A stretch of 64,000 bases of DNA from Phyllobacterium zundukense (GCF_025452195.1 NZ_CP104973.1:558001-622000); one strand, 5' to 3'. Shown: positions 19,031 to 28,605, counted from the first letter of the stretch. Translations and numbers: made by a program. The notes: a model not told the origin generated them from the sequence alone.

Positions 19031-20884
19031 TTATTCGGCGGGTTTCGGTTTCTTGCGGAAAAGCGCGGTGAGATTGTCCCACAATTCAACCTTGACCCCC
19101 TGACGCTTCATTATGATGCCCTGCTGGATAATCGACAGAGTATTGTTCCACGCCCAGTAAATTACCAATCCTGCTGGGAAAGTCGCCAACATGAATGTGA
19201 ATATGAGCGGCATCCAATTAAAGATCATTTGCTGGGTCGGATCCGGCGGTGTCGGGTTCATGCGCATCTGCAGGAACATGGTGACACCCATGATCAAAGG
19301 CCAGACGCCGATCATCAGGAACGCAGGGACCGCCCACGGGATAAGGCCGAAGAGATTGAACAACGATGTCGGGTCGGGAGCAGCCAGATCCTGGATCCAG
19401 CCAAAGAACGGCGCGTGGCGCATTTCTATGGTCACGTAGAGGACCTTGTAGAGCGCAAAGAAAACCGGAATCTGAATCAGGACAGGCCAACAGCCGGCAA
19501 TCGGATTGATCTTCTCCGTTTTGTATAATTCCATCATGGCTTGCTGCTGCTTGACCTTGTCATCCGCATATTTCTCACGGATTTCCGTCATCTTCGGCTG
19601 CACCAGCTTCATCCTCGCCATCGAGGCATAAGACTTGTTGGCAAGCGGGAAGAAGAAGGCTTTCAGGATAACAGTCACCGCCAGAATGGCGACGCCGAAG
19701 TTTCCGATAGCCTTGTAGAGCCAGTCGATAAGATAGAACATCGGCTCGGTGATGAAATAGAACCAGCCCCAGTCGATCAAGTTCTTGAAGAGCGGAATAT
19801 GCAGGTCATTCATATAGGCATTGATCCTGCCGACCTCTTTCGCCCCTGCGAAGATGAGGTTGTCGGTCGATGCGGTCTGGCCCGGCTGGACTGTCGCCGG
19901 ATCAGAGAGATAGTCGCTTTGATAGCGCGGACGTCCGTCATCGAAGTATGAAAAGCGTATCTTGAACGGCGTTGCCTGTGCTGGAACGAGCGCAGCAGCC
20001 CAATATTTATCGGTAATTCCAACCCATCCGCCGGTGGTCGACCGGTCTGGCGCAACTTCCCGCTCTTCTTCAATCGCTGCAAACTTGTATTCGATCAGTT
20101 TGTCGTTGACCACGGCTATCGGGCCCTCGTGCAGCACGTAGGTGCTTGGATGCAGAGGCTTCGAGAAGCGCGTCACACGTCCGTAAGAGGCCAGCGAAAC
20201 AGGTGCTGAGGTCGTGTTGGTCACAGCGTCCTTGACTGTGAACATGTAGTTCTCGTCGACACTGATCGTCCGTTTGAAGACCAGACCCTTCTCATTGGTA
20301 TAGGACAGCGTAACAGGTGTGGACGCCGTCAAATCGTTGTTGCCCTCGCGGGTCCAGACGGTCGTCGGACCGGGCACAGTCCCGGTTAGATCATTTCCCG
20401 TGAACCCGACCTCCACAAACTGGCCATCGGCCATCTGCGCAGGGCTTAGCAATTCGATATTTGGCGAATTATCGTCGACGGTCTCATGATAATGCTTCAG
20501 CTGCAGATCATCTAGCCTCGCACCGGTCAGACTGATCGAGCCTCCCAGGCTGGGTGTATCGATCCTGATACGCTGTGTCTGACCAAGGGCAGCGGCACGC
20601 GTGAGACTACCTGCCTGGGTAGCATCCTGCGACTGGCCTGGAACATTGGCATCAGGAGCAGCTGGGGTCGACGACGGAAGATTGTTTGTTGCATTGCCGT
20701 TGGTGGCAGTACCTGCCGGCGTGCTTGCCTGTCCGTCAACACGGGTTTGTCCTTGCCGCGTGGCCTCGATCTGGGCCTGTTCGCGCTGCGCTTCGATCTT
20801 GGGGTTCATGTAGAACACCTGCCAAAGCGTCAGGATCACAATGGACAAGGCAATGGTGATGAAGAAATTACGGTTGGTTTCCAT
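19031..20884 (-). CDS. yidC: Membrane protein insertase YidC
   Basis: YidC inserts and folds inner-membrane proteins, alone or with SecYEG. The 617-residue protein has the Gram-negative layout: N-terminal membrane segment (about residues 8-26), a long Pro/Thr/Gln-rich linker, a periplasmic beta domain (about 85-350), then the conserved 60KD_IMP core with WGWFYFITEPMFYLIDWLY, KSYASMARMKLVQPKM and the five core membrane helices. The C-terminus is Lys-rich. It follows rnpA by 32 bases. Confidence 0.97.
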   Translation of the reverse strand: METNRNFFITIALSIVILTLWQVFYMNPKIEAQREQAQIEATRQGQTRVDGQASTPAGTATNGNATNNLPSSTPAAPDANVPGQSQDATQAGSLTRAAALGQTQRIRIDTPSLGGSISLTGARLDDLQLKHYHETVDDNSPNIELLSPAQMADGQFVEVGFTGNDLTGTVPGPTTVWTREGNNDLTASTPVTLSYTNEKGLVFKRTISVDENYMFTVKDAVTNTTSAPVSLASYGRVTRFSKPLHPSTYVLHEGPIAVVNDKLIEYKFAAIEEEREVAPDRSTTGGWVGITDKYWAAALVPAQATPFKIRFSYFDDGRPRYQSDYLSDPATVQPGQTASTDNLIFAGAKEVGRINAYMNDLHIPLFKNLIDWGWFYFITEPMFYLIDWLYKAIGNFGVAILAVTVILKAFFFPLANKSYASMARMKLVQPKMTEIREKYADDKVKQQQAMMELYKTEKINPIAGCWPVLIQIPVFFALYKVLYVTIEMRHAPFFGWIQDLAAPDPTSLFNLFGLIPWAVPAFLMIGVWPLIMGVTMFLQMRMNPTPPDPTQQMIFNWMPLIFTFMLATFPAGLVIYWAWNNTLSIIQQGIIMKRQGVKVELWDNLTALFRKKPKPAE

Positions 20885-20916
20885 TGTCAGTCCTTGGGTC
20901 GGGTTCGCCGTATCTG

Positions 20917-21279
20917 CTAGGCTTTCGTCGAACGCCGGGTCAATATTTTCCTGGAAACCCGTTTGGAGAGTTCCCGCGTCAAGTCAGCGAACGGCGCGTT
21001 CAGCGCATCGCGGCGAGCAACGATCACATAGTCGGTTCCAGCTTGCATGTCATCAGCAACATTGACGCGCACCGCCTCTCTGAGGCGCCGCTTGATGCGA
21101 TTGCGAATAACGGCATTTCCGTTCTTTTTGGTGACCGTAAAACCGACGCGCGGGGGTCCAACCTGGTCCTCTCGCTCTTTGACTTCGACAAGAAAGTAGA
21201 CGCCGCGGCGCTTTTCTCCGTTCCGGACAGTCAAAAACTCCGCTCTCTTGCGAAGGCGGAGTGGTTTTTGCTCATTCAT
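20917..21279 (-). CDS. rnpA: Ribonuclease P protein component
   Basis: The protein subunit of RNase P, which helps the catalytic RNA cut tRNA leaders. The 120-residue product begins [18 protein letters not shown] at 21279 and carries the family RNR motif, [15 protein letters not shown], near residue 60. The open frame runs much further upstream, across rpmH on the same strand, but that extension is not rnpA-like. Between rpmH and yidC, the classical order. Confidence 0.95.
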   Translation of the reverse strand: MNEQKPLRLRKRAEFLTVRNGEKRRGVYFLVEVKEREDQVGPPRVGFTVTKKNGNAVIRNRIKRRLREAVRVNVADDMQAGTDYVIVARRDALNAPFADLTRELSKRVSRKILTRRSTKA

Positions 21280-21326
21280 TCTGTAGTGCCAACTCTGGCC
21301 AACCGCACAAGTCTGCGCGGAATGCC

Positions 21327-21461
21327 TTATGCCGACAACCGCTTGCGACCGCGAGCGCGACGCGCTGCAATAACCTTGCGGCCGCCTGCCGTTGCCATAC
21401 GGGCACGGAACCCATGACGACGTGCGCGGACAAGCTTGGATGGCTGATAAGTACGCTTCAT
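21327..21461 (-). CDS. rpmH: 50S ribosomal protein L34
   Basis: A 44-residue, Arg/Lys-rich protein beginning [18 protein letters not shown] and ending in RKRLSA, the standard L34 pattern. It lies 47 bases upstream of rnpA and is the first gene of rpmH-rnpA-yidC. It is inside a longer open frame in a different reading frame and is easily missed. Confidence 0.97.
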   Translation of the reverse strand: MKRTYQPSKLVRARRHGFRARMATAGGRKVIAARRARGRKRLSA

Positions 21462-21716
21462 TTGTTAAATACCGCGGTGTGCGGCCCTTCTTGTGGTCTG
21501 TTCTTTGACAGGAGCATATCAGGACCGCCATTTAGCATACGCAAATATGCCGATGATATCCGTCGTGGGGGCGGTCAGCCCAGACGTGCGCGGCTTATAG
21601 AGGCAGGATGCCGATAAGTCAATTGATTGACAAGATTCAAAAATAGGCAAATCCACCCAACTGATTTATTGTGCTAGGCAAGCATTTGACCTACATCGAA
21701 TGCCGATGGAGCGTAC

Positions 21717-23216
21717 ATGACGGCAACGCAGCAAAAGCCAGAAAACACGAGTGTGCCTCTGCATGCCGGTCGGCGTTTGCCCGTTCTGAAACGTCTTTCC
21801 GGCAAGTTGCTGCGCCTCACCCTTTTGTTCGGCCTTCTCGCGGAAGTGATGATTTTCATCCCCATCATCGCAGATATGCGGGTTCGCTGGCTTTCCGACC
21901 GGCTAAACACCGTTGCTGCGGCCAGCGTGGTGCTAGCTGCGAGCGATAGCGAGAATGTACCGCAATCAGTGCAGAATGACGTCCTTCTAGCGACAGGAAC
22001 GAAGGCGATTGTTCTGCGCGAAAAAGGAGCCTCCAGGCTTCTTGCGGTATCGGAGATGCCCTCCAAAGTGGACAAGCACATCGATATCACTGTCACGGAC
22101 CCGGTTACAATGATCCGCGATGCATTCGACACGCTCATCAACGGCGGACACCGGATTATCCGCGTCTATGGTCCGGTTGGAGATACCGGCAAGGTTATCG
22201 AACTCCTTACCTCCGACGCTCCGTTGCGCAATGCGATGTTGCGCTATGCCAGGAATGTCGCACTGATCTCGTTGTTTATTTCGCTCATTACGGCGGGCCT
22301 GGTTTTCCTGACGATCAGCCGCCTGCTCATCCGACCGATCCAGCGCATGAGTGACAACATGCTGGCCTTTGCCCAGGCACCGGACGATCCGCAACGTATT
22401 ATCAAGCCGGAACCTCGCGAAGACGAACTCGGCATAGCCCAGCGCGAGCTCGCAGATATGCAGCACCAGTTGCAACGGACGTTGTCGGAGCAGAAGCACC
22501 TTGCCGATCTGGGCCTTGCGGTTTCCAAGATCAACCATGACATGCGCAATATTCTGGCCTCGGCGCAGCTCATATCCGATCACCTCGCAAACACCAGCGA
22601 TCCGGCGATCCAGCGTTTCGTGCCTAAATTGGTGCGTACCATTGATCGCGCGATCAATTATTCCCAGACCGTGCTGGCCTATGGCGGCACACAGGAAGCA
22701 CCGCCGCAAAGACGGCGGGTCAAGCTGCGCACGATCATCAGCGACGTTGAGGAGATGCTAAATCTCGACGCAAAATCGGAGATCGAATTCAAGAACCTGG
22801 TGCCGCCCGACTTTGAAATCGATGTCGATCCAGACCAATTCTTCCGCGTCATTTCCAATCTGTGCCGCAACTCGATTCAAGCCATGGCTAGCGACACCCG
22901 AAGTGATCCGTCCGTGATCAAGCGATTGACAATCACCGCCGGTCAGATCGGCACAACCTCTATCATCGGCATTGACGATACCGGACCCGGTCTGCCTCCC
23001 AAAGCGCGCGAAAATCTGTTTACCGCCTTCAAAGGGTCGGCGCGATCAGGTGGCACCGGTCTTGGTCTTGCTATTGTTCATGAACTGGTACGAGCTCACG
23101 GGGGAATGATTGAGTTACGCGGCGGCGATGGGGCGGGAACAAGTTTTGAAATTCGCATTCCGGACCAGCCGGTGTCCTTGGCCGAATGGCGTTCCCGCCG
23201 GGACTCAGCGTCCTGA
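21717..23216 (+). CDS. Sensor histidine kinase, HAMP type, no adjacent response regulator
   Basis: The 499-residue inner-membrane kinase has membrane segments near residues 35-58 and 178-202 flanking a periplasmic sensor part, then a HAMP linker, an H-box with the phosphoacceptor His in INHDMRNILASAQLI (near residue 272), an N-box NLCRNSIQAM and G-boxes DDTGPGLPP and GGTGLGLAIVHEL. No receiver-domain gene lies nearby, so its partner is elsewhere. GGAG lies five bases before the ATG. cls follows after 14 bases and may be cotranscribed. Confidence 0.9.
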   Translation: MTATQQKPENTSVPLHAGRRLPVLKRLSGKLLRLTLLFGLLAEVMIFIPIIADMRVRWLSDRLNTVAAASVVLAASDSENVPQSVQNDVLLATGTKAIVLREKGASRLLAVSEMPSKVDKHIDITVTDPVTMIRDAFDTLINGGHRIIRVYGPVGDTGKVIELLTSDAPLRNAMLRYARNVALISLFISLITAGLVFLTISRLLIRPIQRMSDNMLAFAQAPDDPQRIIKPEPREDELGIAQRELADMQHQLQRTLSEQKHLADLGLAVSKINHDMRNILASAQLISDHLANTSDPAIQRFVPKLVRTIDRAINYSQTVLAYGGTQEAPPQRRRVKLRTIISDVEEMLNLDAKSEIEFKNLVPPDFEIDVDPDQFFRVISNLCRNSIQAMASDTRSDPSVIKRLTITAGQIGTTSIIGIDDTGPGLPPKARENLFTAFKGSARSGGTGLGLAIVHELVRAHGGMIELRGGDGAGTSFEIRIPDQPVSLAEWRSRRDSAS

Positions 23217-23230
23217 CATGAAACGCCGCA

Positions 23231-24691
23231 ATGGCTGATTACCTCTATACCCACCTACCGCATATCTTCTTTGTGCTGTCGATCGTTCTCGGCGTTCCCG
23301 CGGCCGTTCACGCGACCATGACCAAGGAGGAGGTTCGCGCCGCTATCGGCTGGGTCGGCGTCATCATCCTTTCTCCGGTCATCGGTGCACTCATCTATGC
23401 CGTCGCGGGGATCAATCGCATCCGACGGTCATCCATCTCCTCGCAACGCAAATTCCTGCATGAGATTGGTCAGGACGCTTTCATGCGTTTCGATGCCAAG
23501 GACAAACATGTTCTGGCGCATTTCGAAAAGCGTTTTGCCGCAATGAAGACACTTGGAGATCGCGTAAGCCGATGCCGGCTTACGACCGGTAACAACATCG
23601 ACATATTGCAAGGAGGCGATGAAGCTTATCACGCGATGCTATCCGAGATTAACCAAGCCAAGCGCAGTATTCTGGTTGAGACCTACATCTTCGATCGCGA
23701 CAAGCTTGGCCTGCACATCGCCGACGCGCTGATCGCAGCTGTCAAGCGTGGGGTCGAAGTGAGAATACTGATCGACGCTGTGGGTGCTCGATATTCCATT
23801 CCAAGCATCGTTGGCTATCTCGCCAAACACGGCGTGAAGGTCGACGTCTTCAATGGCAACATCATCATGGGCTTACGCTTGCCCTATGCCAATCTTCGTA
23901 CCCATCGCAAGATAATGATCATCGACGGGCGTGTAGCATTTACTGGCGGCATGAATATCAGGGCAGGTTTTTCCGCGGAAGTCATGGGCGAAGACAATGC
24001 GCGGGACACGCATTTCCGATTAACCGGGCCCATTGTGGCGGATCTGTTTCATATTGCCTCCGAGGACTGGCGATTTGCGACGCATGAGACGCTTACAGGG
24101 GAGCCTTGGCATATTGCCACGCCGGAAAAGCAGCCGGGAGACCCCGTATTCATTCGCGCCGTACCGTCGGGGCCGGATCGCAGTGTCGAAGCCAATCACC
24201 GGATGCTTATGGGGGCCTTTTCCATCGCGCAGTCACGCGTTCGCATCATGTCGCCTTATTTTCTGCCGGACCGCGAATTGATCAGCGCTCTGGTAACGGC
24301 GGCACGCCGCGGGGTCGAGGTCGACATTGTCGTGCCTTCAATCAACAACCTCAAACTGGTAGACCGTGCCATGACGGCACAGTTCGATCAGATACTCAAA
24401 GGTCACTGTCGCATCTGGCGTGCGACCGGCAATTTCAACCACTCCAAGTTACTCGTAGTCGATGGACAGTGGTCCTATGTCGGATCGTCAAATCTTGATC
24501 CGCGATCGTTACGGCTGAATTTCGAGGTCGATCTGGAGGTGATGGACGCAGCATTTGCGTCCGAAGTGGAAGCGCTTGTCGGCAACGCAATGGCCTCAGC
24601 GAAACCGGTTCTGCTTCAAAACCTGCGCGCCAGGTCATTCTGGGTACGCCTGGTTGAGCGAATCATCTGGCTAGGCTCGCCCTATCTTTGA
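23231..24691 (+). CDS. cls: Cardiolipin synthase, phospholipase D type
   Basis: Makes cardiolipin from phosphatidylglycerol at the inner membrane. The 486-residue product has two N-terminal membrane segments (about residues 8-28 and 38-60) and two HKD motifs: HRKIMIIDGRVAFTGGMN (near residue 224) and HSKLLVVDGQWSYVGSSN (near residue 405). Both catalytic His/Lys/Asp sets are intact. Its 3' end overlaps the opposing EEP gene by 29 bases. Confidence 0.92.
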   Translation: MADYLYTHLPHIFFVLSIVLGVPAAVHATMTKEEVRAAIGWVGVIILSPVIGALIYAVAGINRIRRSSISSQRKFLHEIGQDAFMRFDAKDKHVLAHFEKRFAAMKTLGDRVSRCRLTTGNNIDILQGGDEAYHAMLSEINQAKRSILVETYIFDRDKLGLHIADALIAAVKRGVEVRILIDAVGARYSIPSIVGYLAKHGVKVDVFNGNIIMGLRLPYANLRTHRKIMIIDGRVAFTGGMNIRAGFSAEVMGEDNARDTHFRLTGPIVADLFHIASEDWRFATHETLTGEPWHIATPEKQPGDPVFIRAVPSGPDRSVEANHRMLMGAFSIAQSRVRIMSPYFLPDRELISALVTAARRGVEVDIVVPSINNLKLVDRAMTAQFDQILKGHCRIWRATGNFNHSKLLVVDGQWSYVGSSNLDPRSLRLNFEVDLEVMDAAFASEVEALVGNAMASAKPVLLQNLRARSFWVRLVERIIWLGSPYL

Positions 24692-25526
24692 TTTCTTCGG
24701 TCTCGGCCAACGCCGATTTCAGATCGACATAGGCCTTGATCGGCAGATGATCGGATGCAACACGGGCCAAGGGTGTGTCGTGAACCTCGATCGTTGTAAC
24801 AAGGCTGTGCGGGTGGCCAAGAACGCGGTCCAGAGCCAAGACCGGAAACCGCGACGGAAAGCTTGGAACCGCATTTTTCGCCGGGTCGAAGACCGGGCGA
24901 AGAAAGTGCAACGACGAACCTTTGCCCACGCGCCATTCGTTCAAATCGCCCAATAGCAAAGTCGGACGCGATGGATCCGCCTTCACGGCATTCAAAATTG
25001 CTTCCGATTGTTGTTGCCGCGAGTGTCTGAGGAGGCCGAGATGTGCGGCAATGATGCGAAGTGGTCCCGCTTCCAGATCGATATCGACCATCAATGCACC
25101 GCGCGGCTCAAGGCCAGGTAGTACAAGTTGCTGAACACGGCGAACGACGCCCTCGCGGAACAACAGCAGATTGCCGTGCCAGCCATGGCCTTTTGGGTAA
25201 AGCGAAGTTACCGGCACCGGAACAAGGCTGTTCTCGCGATGGAGACGGGCAAGATCAAGCAAGCCTGTCCTTTCGCCAAAACGCTTGTCTGCCTCCTGGA
25301 TGGCGATCACGTCCGCTCCAATTTCGCCAATCACGTGGGCAACGCGATCTGGATCGAATTTCTTATCGATCCCGACACATTTGTGGACATTATAGGAAGC
25401 GATCAGCAGATCGTTGCGCACGACGCGGGTGATGCCAGCCGGGCGTTTGTTACGGTTCCTGACCGCGGCGAAAATGCTGGCGGAGACGCTGGGTCTGGTA
25501 TGCCGCATCGGCTTCTTACTGTCCAT
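24663..25526 (-). CDS. Endonuclease/exonuclease/phosphatase (EEP) family protein
   Basis: The 287-residue protein has the EEP fold motifs: SYNVHKCVG with the Asn, DVIAIQEAD (metal-binding Glu), LLLGDLNEW (Asp/Asn pair) and SDHLPI (Asp and general-base His). The substrate cannot be told; members cut DNA, phosphoinositides or other phosphodiesters. I recall the pairing with cardiolipin synthase from other rhizobia. Start is ATG 25526 or the GTG just before it. Confidence 0.85.
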   Translation of the reverse strand: MDSKKPMRHTRPSVSASIFAAVRNRNKRPAGITRVVRNDLLIASYNVHKCVGIDKKFDPDRVAHVIGEIGADVIAIQEADKRFGERTGLLDLARLHRENSLVPVPVTSLYPKGHGWHGNLLLFREGVVRRVQQLVLPGLEPRGALMVDIDLEAGPLRIIAAHLGLLRHSRQQQSEAILNAVKADPSRPTLLLGDLNEWRVGKGSSLHFLRPVFDPAKNAVPSFPSRFPVLALDRVLGHPHSLVTTIEVHDTPLARVASDHLPIKAYVDLKSALAETEEIKDRASLAR

Positions 25527-25688
25527 CACCTAGAGATATGTCGGGATGCCAAGAATGGCAAGCGAATGAGCAGACGGGGTTAACGCCATTACACGGTTCA
25601 CGCATTAGTCTATTGTCTGGCTGGTGCATGATCCTTGGGAAGCATAATCTATTCGGGACAAGAATGTTTTATTTATGAGCAATACGGC

Positions 25689-25916
25689 ATGAAGATAATA
25701 CACAACGAGCGCACCAAATTGCTTGCGAACTCAATCGACCGAGCATCAACCTCTTGTGTTACAGTTGGCGTTTTCGCGCCGGGTGCTGCAGCAATCTACG
25801 CTGTTTCTGGCACCGTCGTGTCGCCGCTAATCCTCCTTGTTGGAACTGGCGTTTGGCTTTTTGCCGCTGTAGCATTACATCTAGCAGCACGAAGGACCTT
25901 GAGAGGATTACGTTGA
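25689..25916 (+). CDS. Small two-helix membrane protein, unknown function
   Basis: The 75-residue product (from ATG 25689) has an N-terminal polar stretch, KIIHNERTKLLANSIDR, then two hydrophobic helices (about residues 24-42 and 46-65) and a basic end. A TTG at 25635 would add 18 residues. I do not recognise the family with certainty. Its TGA shares one base with the ATG of the next small gene, so the two are almost certainly translated together. Confidence 0.6.
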   Translation: MKIIHNERTKLLANSIDRASTSCVTVGVFAPGAAAIYAVSGTVVSPLILLVGTGVWLFAAVALHLAARRTLRGLR

Positions 25917-26017
25917 TGAACGGCATTCAGCTTTTTGCCTTTGTTGTTCTGCCACTTGCGCTCGCTGCCGGAGGATGGTTGATCGTGCTGTTGAACGAAC
26001 GGCACAACCGGCGATAA
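25916..26017 (+). CDS. Very small single-helix membrane protein
   Basis: A 33-residue product, MNGIQLFAFVVLPLALAAGG then WLIVLLNERHNRR: one membrane helix with a basic tail. GAGAGGA lies about eight bases before the ATG, inside the end of the preceding gene, and start and stop overlap as TGATG. The strong ribosome site and coupling make this likely real in spite of its size. Confidence 0.55.
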   Translation: MNGIQLFAFVVLPLALAAGGWLIVLLNERHNRR

Positions 26018-26027
26018 CCATGTTCAT

Positions 26028-27311
26028 TTAAAACCTGTTCCCGACCAGATGCGCCAGTTGCGCACCGACTTCATAATATCCTTCACGAATAGCCCGCAAG
26101 CCCTGATCCTTCGGCGGGGTTACCGGTAGTGGCAAGTCAGCCTCGGTGATCTTGCCGACTATGTGGTCAGCAAGAAGACGGCCAAATACTGTGCCCGGCG
26201 CGATGCCGCGGCCATTATAACCGCTGAAACTTATGATGTTCGGCGCGAGCGTATGGAAGCGCGGCAGACTGTCACTCGTCATGCCGATCTTGCCATACCA
26301 GCCAGCTTCAAATTCCACATCCTTGATCTGCGGAAAAAGCTTGCGGATGGATCTCGCGGCCCATGCCTTGTGCACGGCCATGCCAGTGCCGCGCAACGCA
26401 CCCACGCTGCCGAAAATCAGTCGCCCTGCCCGGTCCATGCGGAAGGAGCTCAATATTTCTCTCGTATCCCACCCGCCTTGCTTTTCGGGAAGGACTGTCT
26501 TCCGCACTTCTTCCGGCAGCGGCGCCGTGGCGAAATTGAAATAGGGGAGATGCAGAAGTTCCGCCCGCAATTCCGGCCAAGGCGATGTCGTGTAGGCGTT
26601 AGTCGCGACCACCACCCAATCGGCCGATATCGTGCCCGATGACGTTCGCACTATCCAACGCTTACCGGATTGTTCGGTGGCCACTACCGGCGTCCCGGTA
26701 TAAACAGCAGCGCCAACGCCGAGAGCCGCCTTGGCAAGCCCGCGAACGTAGCCCAGCGGCTGTATCGTGCCCGCCCGGTTATCCAATAATGAAGCCATGT
26801 ACGCATCGGAGCCTACCTTGGCGGCAGTTTCCCTCGCATCGAGCAATCGAACCGCTGCACCTCGGGCGAGCCATTGTTCGGCGCGCTGCTCCAGCTGTTT
26901 CAGCCCGTCCTGACCAACCGCGCAGTGCAGCGTGCCATTGCGTTCGAGTTCGCAGTCAATCTTGTATTTATCGACGAGATTGAAAACAGACTGCGGCGCG
27001 TTTCCGAGCAGTTCCAGGAGGCGCTCGCCATGAACTGCTCCCAATACCCCGGGCAGATCATTTGGCATCACCCACATGCCCGCGTTGACGAGGCCGACAT
27101 TTCTGCCTGAGCCGCCGAACCCTATCTCGACGGCATCGACGACCGCCACTTTCGTTCCTGCTTCGGCCAGATGCAACGCGGCGGAAAGCCCGGTGAAGCC
27201 TGCACCGATCACTGCAACGTCGACGGAGATATCTCCATGCAACCGTTCCGTCTTTGGCGCGGGCGGCGCGGTCTTTTCCCACAGGCCGTGGGAACGCTCA
27301 TCATTCAGCAT
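26028..27311 (-). CDS. amaA: FAD-dependent oxidoreductase, probable L-pipecolate oxidase
   Basis: The 427-residue protein is a DAO-type flavoenzyme with the dinucleotide-binding motif VAVIGAGFTGLSAALHLAEAG (about residues 32-52), FGGSGRNVGLVNAGM and the C-terminal FSGYNGRGIAPGT. The length and these motifs fit both gamma-glutamylputrescine oxidase (PuuB-like) and Pseudomonas AmaA, the pipecolate oxidase. I prefer AmaA because the neighbouring genes encode the two later steps of the pipecolate/lysine route (amaB and hglS). It is downstream of the LysR gene on the same strand with 113 bases between. Confidence 0.75.
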   Translation of the reverse strand: MLNDERSHGLWEKTAPPAPKTERLHGDISVDVAVIGAGFTGLSAALHLAEAGTKVAVVDAVEIGFGGSGRNVGLVNAGMWVMPNDLPGVLGAVHGERLLELLGNAPQSVFNLVDKYKIDCELERNGTLHCAVGQDGLKQLEQRAEQWLARGAAVRLLDARETAAKVGSDAYMASLLDNRAGTIQPLGYVRGLAKAALGVGAAVYTGTPVVATEQSGKRWIVRTSSGTISADWVVVATNAYTTSPWPELRAELLHLPYFNFATAPLPEEVRKTVLPEKQGGWDTREILSSFRMDRAGRLIFGSVGALRGTGMAVHKAWAARSIRKLFPQIKDVEFEAGWYGKIGMTSDSLPRFHTLAPNIISFSGYNGRGIAPGTVFGRLLADHIVGKITEADLPLPVTPPKDQGLRAIREGYYEVGAQLAHLVGNRF

Positions 27312-27347
27312 GGGATCACCGTCAGGTCGGCCAGAGATAACCGGCGC

Positions 27348-27365
27348 ATTATCATGTCGTTATAG
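27348..27365. promoter_or_regulatory. Candidate LysR operator before amaA
   Basis: ATTATC at 27348-27353 and TTATAG at 27360-27365 lie 37 bases upstream of the amaA start. The left half matches the left half of the dyad at 28658-28674 in front of hglS. It is a weak match on its own; the shared half-site in both promoters is what makes it worth noting. Confidence 0.3.
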
Positions 27366-27424
27366 GGTGTGATCTTGCCAACGGAAATGAAATTTCTTGA
27401 AGACATGATGCGATTGTCGAATGA

Positions 27425-28345
27425 TTAGGGTCGCGTCGGTCGTTCGGTGACCTGATCGGCTATCCAGGTGAAGAAGCTTTGTGCCAAAACGTTCTCCTTC
27501 TTGTGGTCGGGCACCACAAGGTAGTAGCTGTTCTCGGTCTGGAGCGGCTGCTCGAACAGCACGAGCAAACGCCCTGATGCGACCTCTTGCTCAATCAAAT
27601 AACGGGGCAGCAAAGCGAAGCCCAGACCGGCAAGCGCCGCTTCTATAACCATGGAGAAATATTCAAAACGGTGCCCCTTGTAGGGAGTGGCGATCTCTGC
27701 TTGCACTGTTTCGAACCAGGACGCCCACGCCTTGGGTCGTGTCGAGAGATGCAGCAATGGCGCGGAGCCTGCCAGTTCGGTTGGCGTCTTTATGGGATTG
27801 GCTGCGCAAAGCTCCGGGCTCCCCACAGGTACGATCAGTTCACTGCAGAGATAGGTGCATGTGGCATGCGCCCAGACTGGCTGTCCATAATGGATCGCCA
27901 GGTCGAAAGGCTCCTCCTCGAAATCGAAGGGTTCCGACCGCGACGCGACACTGAGCGCCATTTCGGGATGGCGGCGCAAGAAATCGGGAAGCCTGGGCAT
28001 CAACCAGCGGCTGCCGAAGGTGGGGAGCGTAGCGATACTCAAGGAGGCAGCCGACTGTGACGCCGCCATGGCACGGAGCATTGTCTCCTCGGTCAGACCC
28101 AGCAGGCGCCGTACTTCCGGCAGAAACTTCTGCCCGGCGTCGGAGAGGACGACGCGTTGACGAATGCGCTCGAACAACAGCACACCGATCTGGCCTTCGA
28201 GTTCACTCATCTGCCGGCTGACAGCACTCTGCGTAAGATGGAGCTCTCTCGCCGCTTGAGTAAAACTGCCATGCCGCGCCGCACATTCGAATGTCTGCAG
28301 AATATCGATGTCCGGGATCAACCTGCGGCTTAGAGCGGAGGACAT
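27425..28345 (-). CDS. LysR family regulator of the pipecolate/lysine locus (GcvA-like)
   Basis: The 306-residue protein has an N-terminal winged HTH (about residues 13-72, with FECAARHGSFTQAARELHLTQSAVSRQM) and a LysR substrate-binding domain. It lies between amaA and hglS, so it probably senses a pathway intermediate. Oddly, its first five codons (ATG TCC TCC GCT CTA) are part of the terminal repeat of the palindromic element at 28330-28605, and no ribosome site precedes the ATG. Relatives I know begin close to SRRLIP, so the element seems to have replaced the original start region. Confidence 0.88.
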   Translation of the reverse strand: MSSALSRRLIPDIDILQTFECAARHGSFTQAARELHLTQSAVSRQMSELEGQIGVLLFERIRQRVVLSDAGQKFLPEVRRLLGLTEETMLRAMAASQSAASLSIATLPTFGSRWLMPRLPDFLRRHPEMALSVASRSEPFDFEEEPFDLAIHYGQPVWAHATCTYLCSELIVPVGSPELCAANPIKTPTELAGSAPLLHLSTRPKAWASWFETVQAEIATPYKGHRFEYFSMVIEAALAGLGFALLPRYLIEQEVASGRLLVLFEQPLQTENSYYLVVPDHKKENVLAQSFFTWIADQVTERPTRP

Positions 28346-28605
28346 TTAAATGGAACCAGTTCTGTTTCGCGGATGGCGAGGCAATCCACGCGGAAGGTGG
28401 CGAGGTCGATGCCCTTCCATCGTCCGAAGCCGCCTGACAAAGTGGGTGTCCGCCAGCCGGAAACCCGAAGGGCCAGGTGAATTTGGCCCAAATCCTTCGG
28501 GTTTCGGCGTCGTCCGATGGGAAGACATCGGCCTCGCCAAACCCCTTGCCCTTGAACCAAACTCCCTCGGGCAGAACGATTCCATTTAGATGTCCTCCGC
28601 TCTAA
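28330..28605. repeat. 276-bp palindromic repeat element (MITE-like)
   Basis: The two ends are inverted copies: TTAGAGCGGAGGACAT at 28330-28345 and its exact complement at 28590-28605, with similarity going on for about 34 bases (ending in GTTCTG). Inside are further nested inverted repeats, including GGAAACCCGAAGG against CCTTCGGGTTTCG, and GGCGAGGTCGATG against CATCGGCCTCGCC. The whole can fold into one long hairpin. The long open frames on both strands here follow from this symmetry and are not genes. A TA could be the target duplication (TTAGAGC / GCTCTAA), as for IS630-like MITEs, but TA reads the same on both strands, so this is not proof. Confidence 0.85.

Noticed and set aside
20917..21531. 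A 204-codon frame starting far upstream of rnpA
   Set aside because: The first 84 codons run across rpmH in another frame and show no similarity; the RnpA protein clearly starts at 21279.
28346..28589. Open frames of about 80 codons on both strands inside the palindromic element
   Set aside because: They result from the symmetry of the repeat, have no ribosome site and resemble no family.
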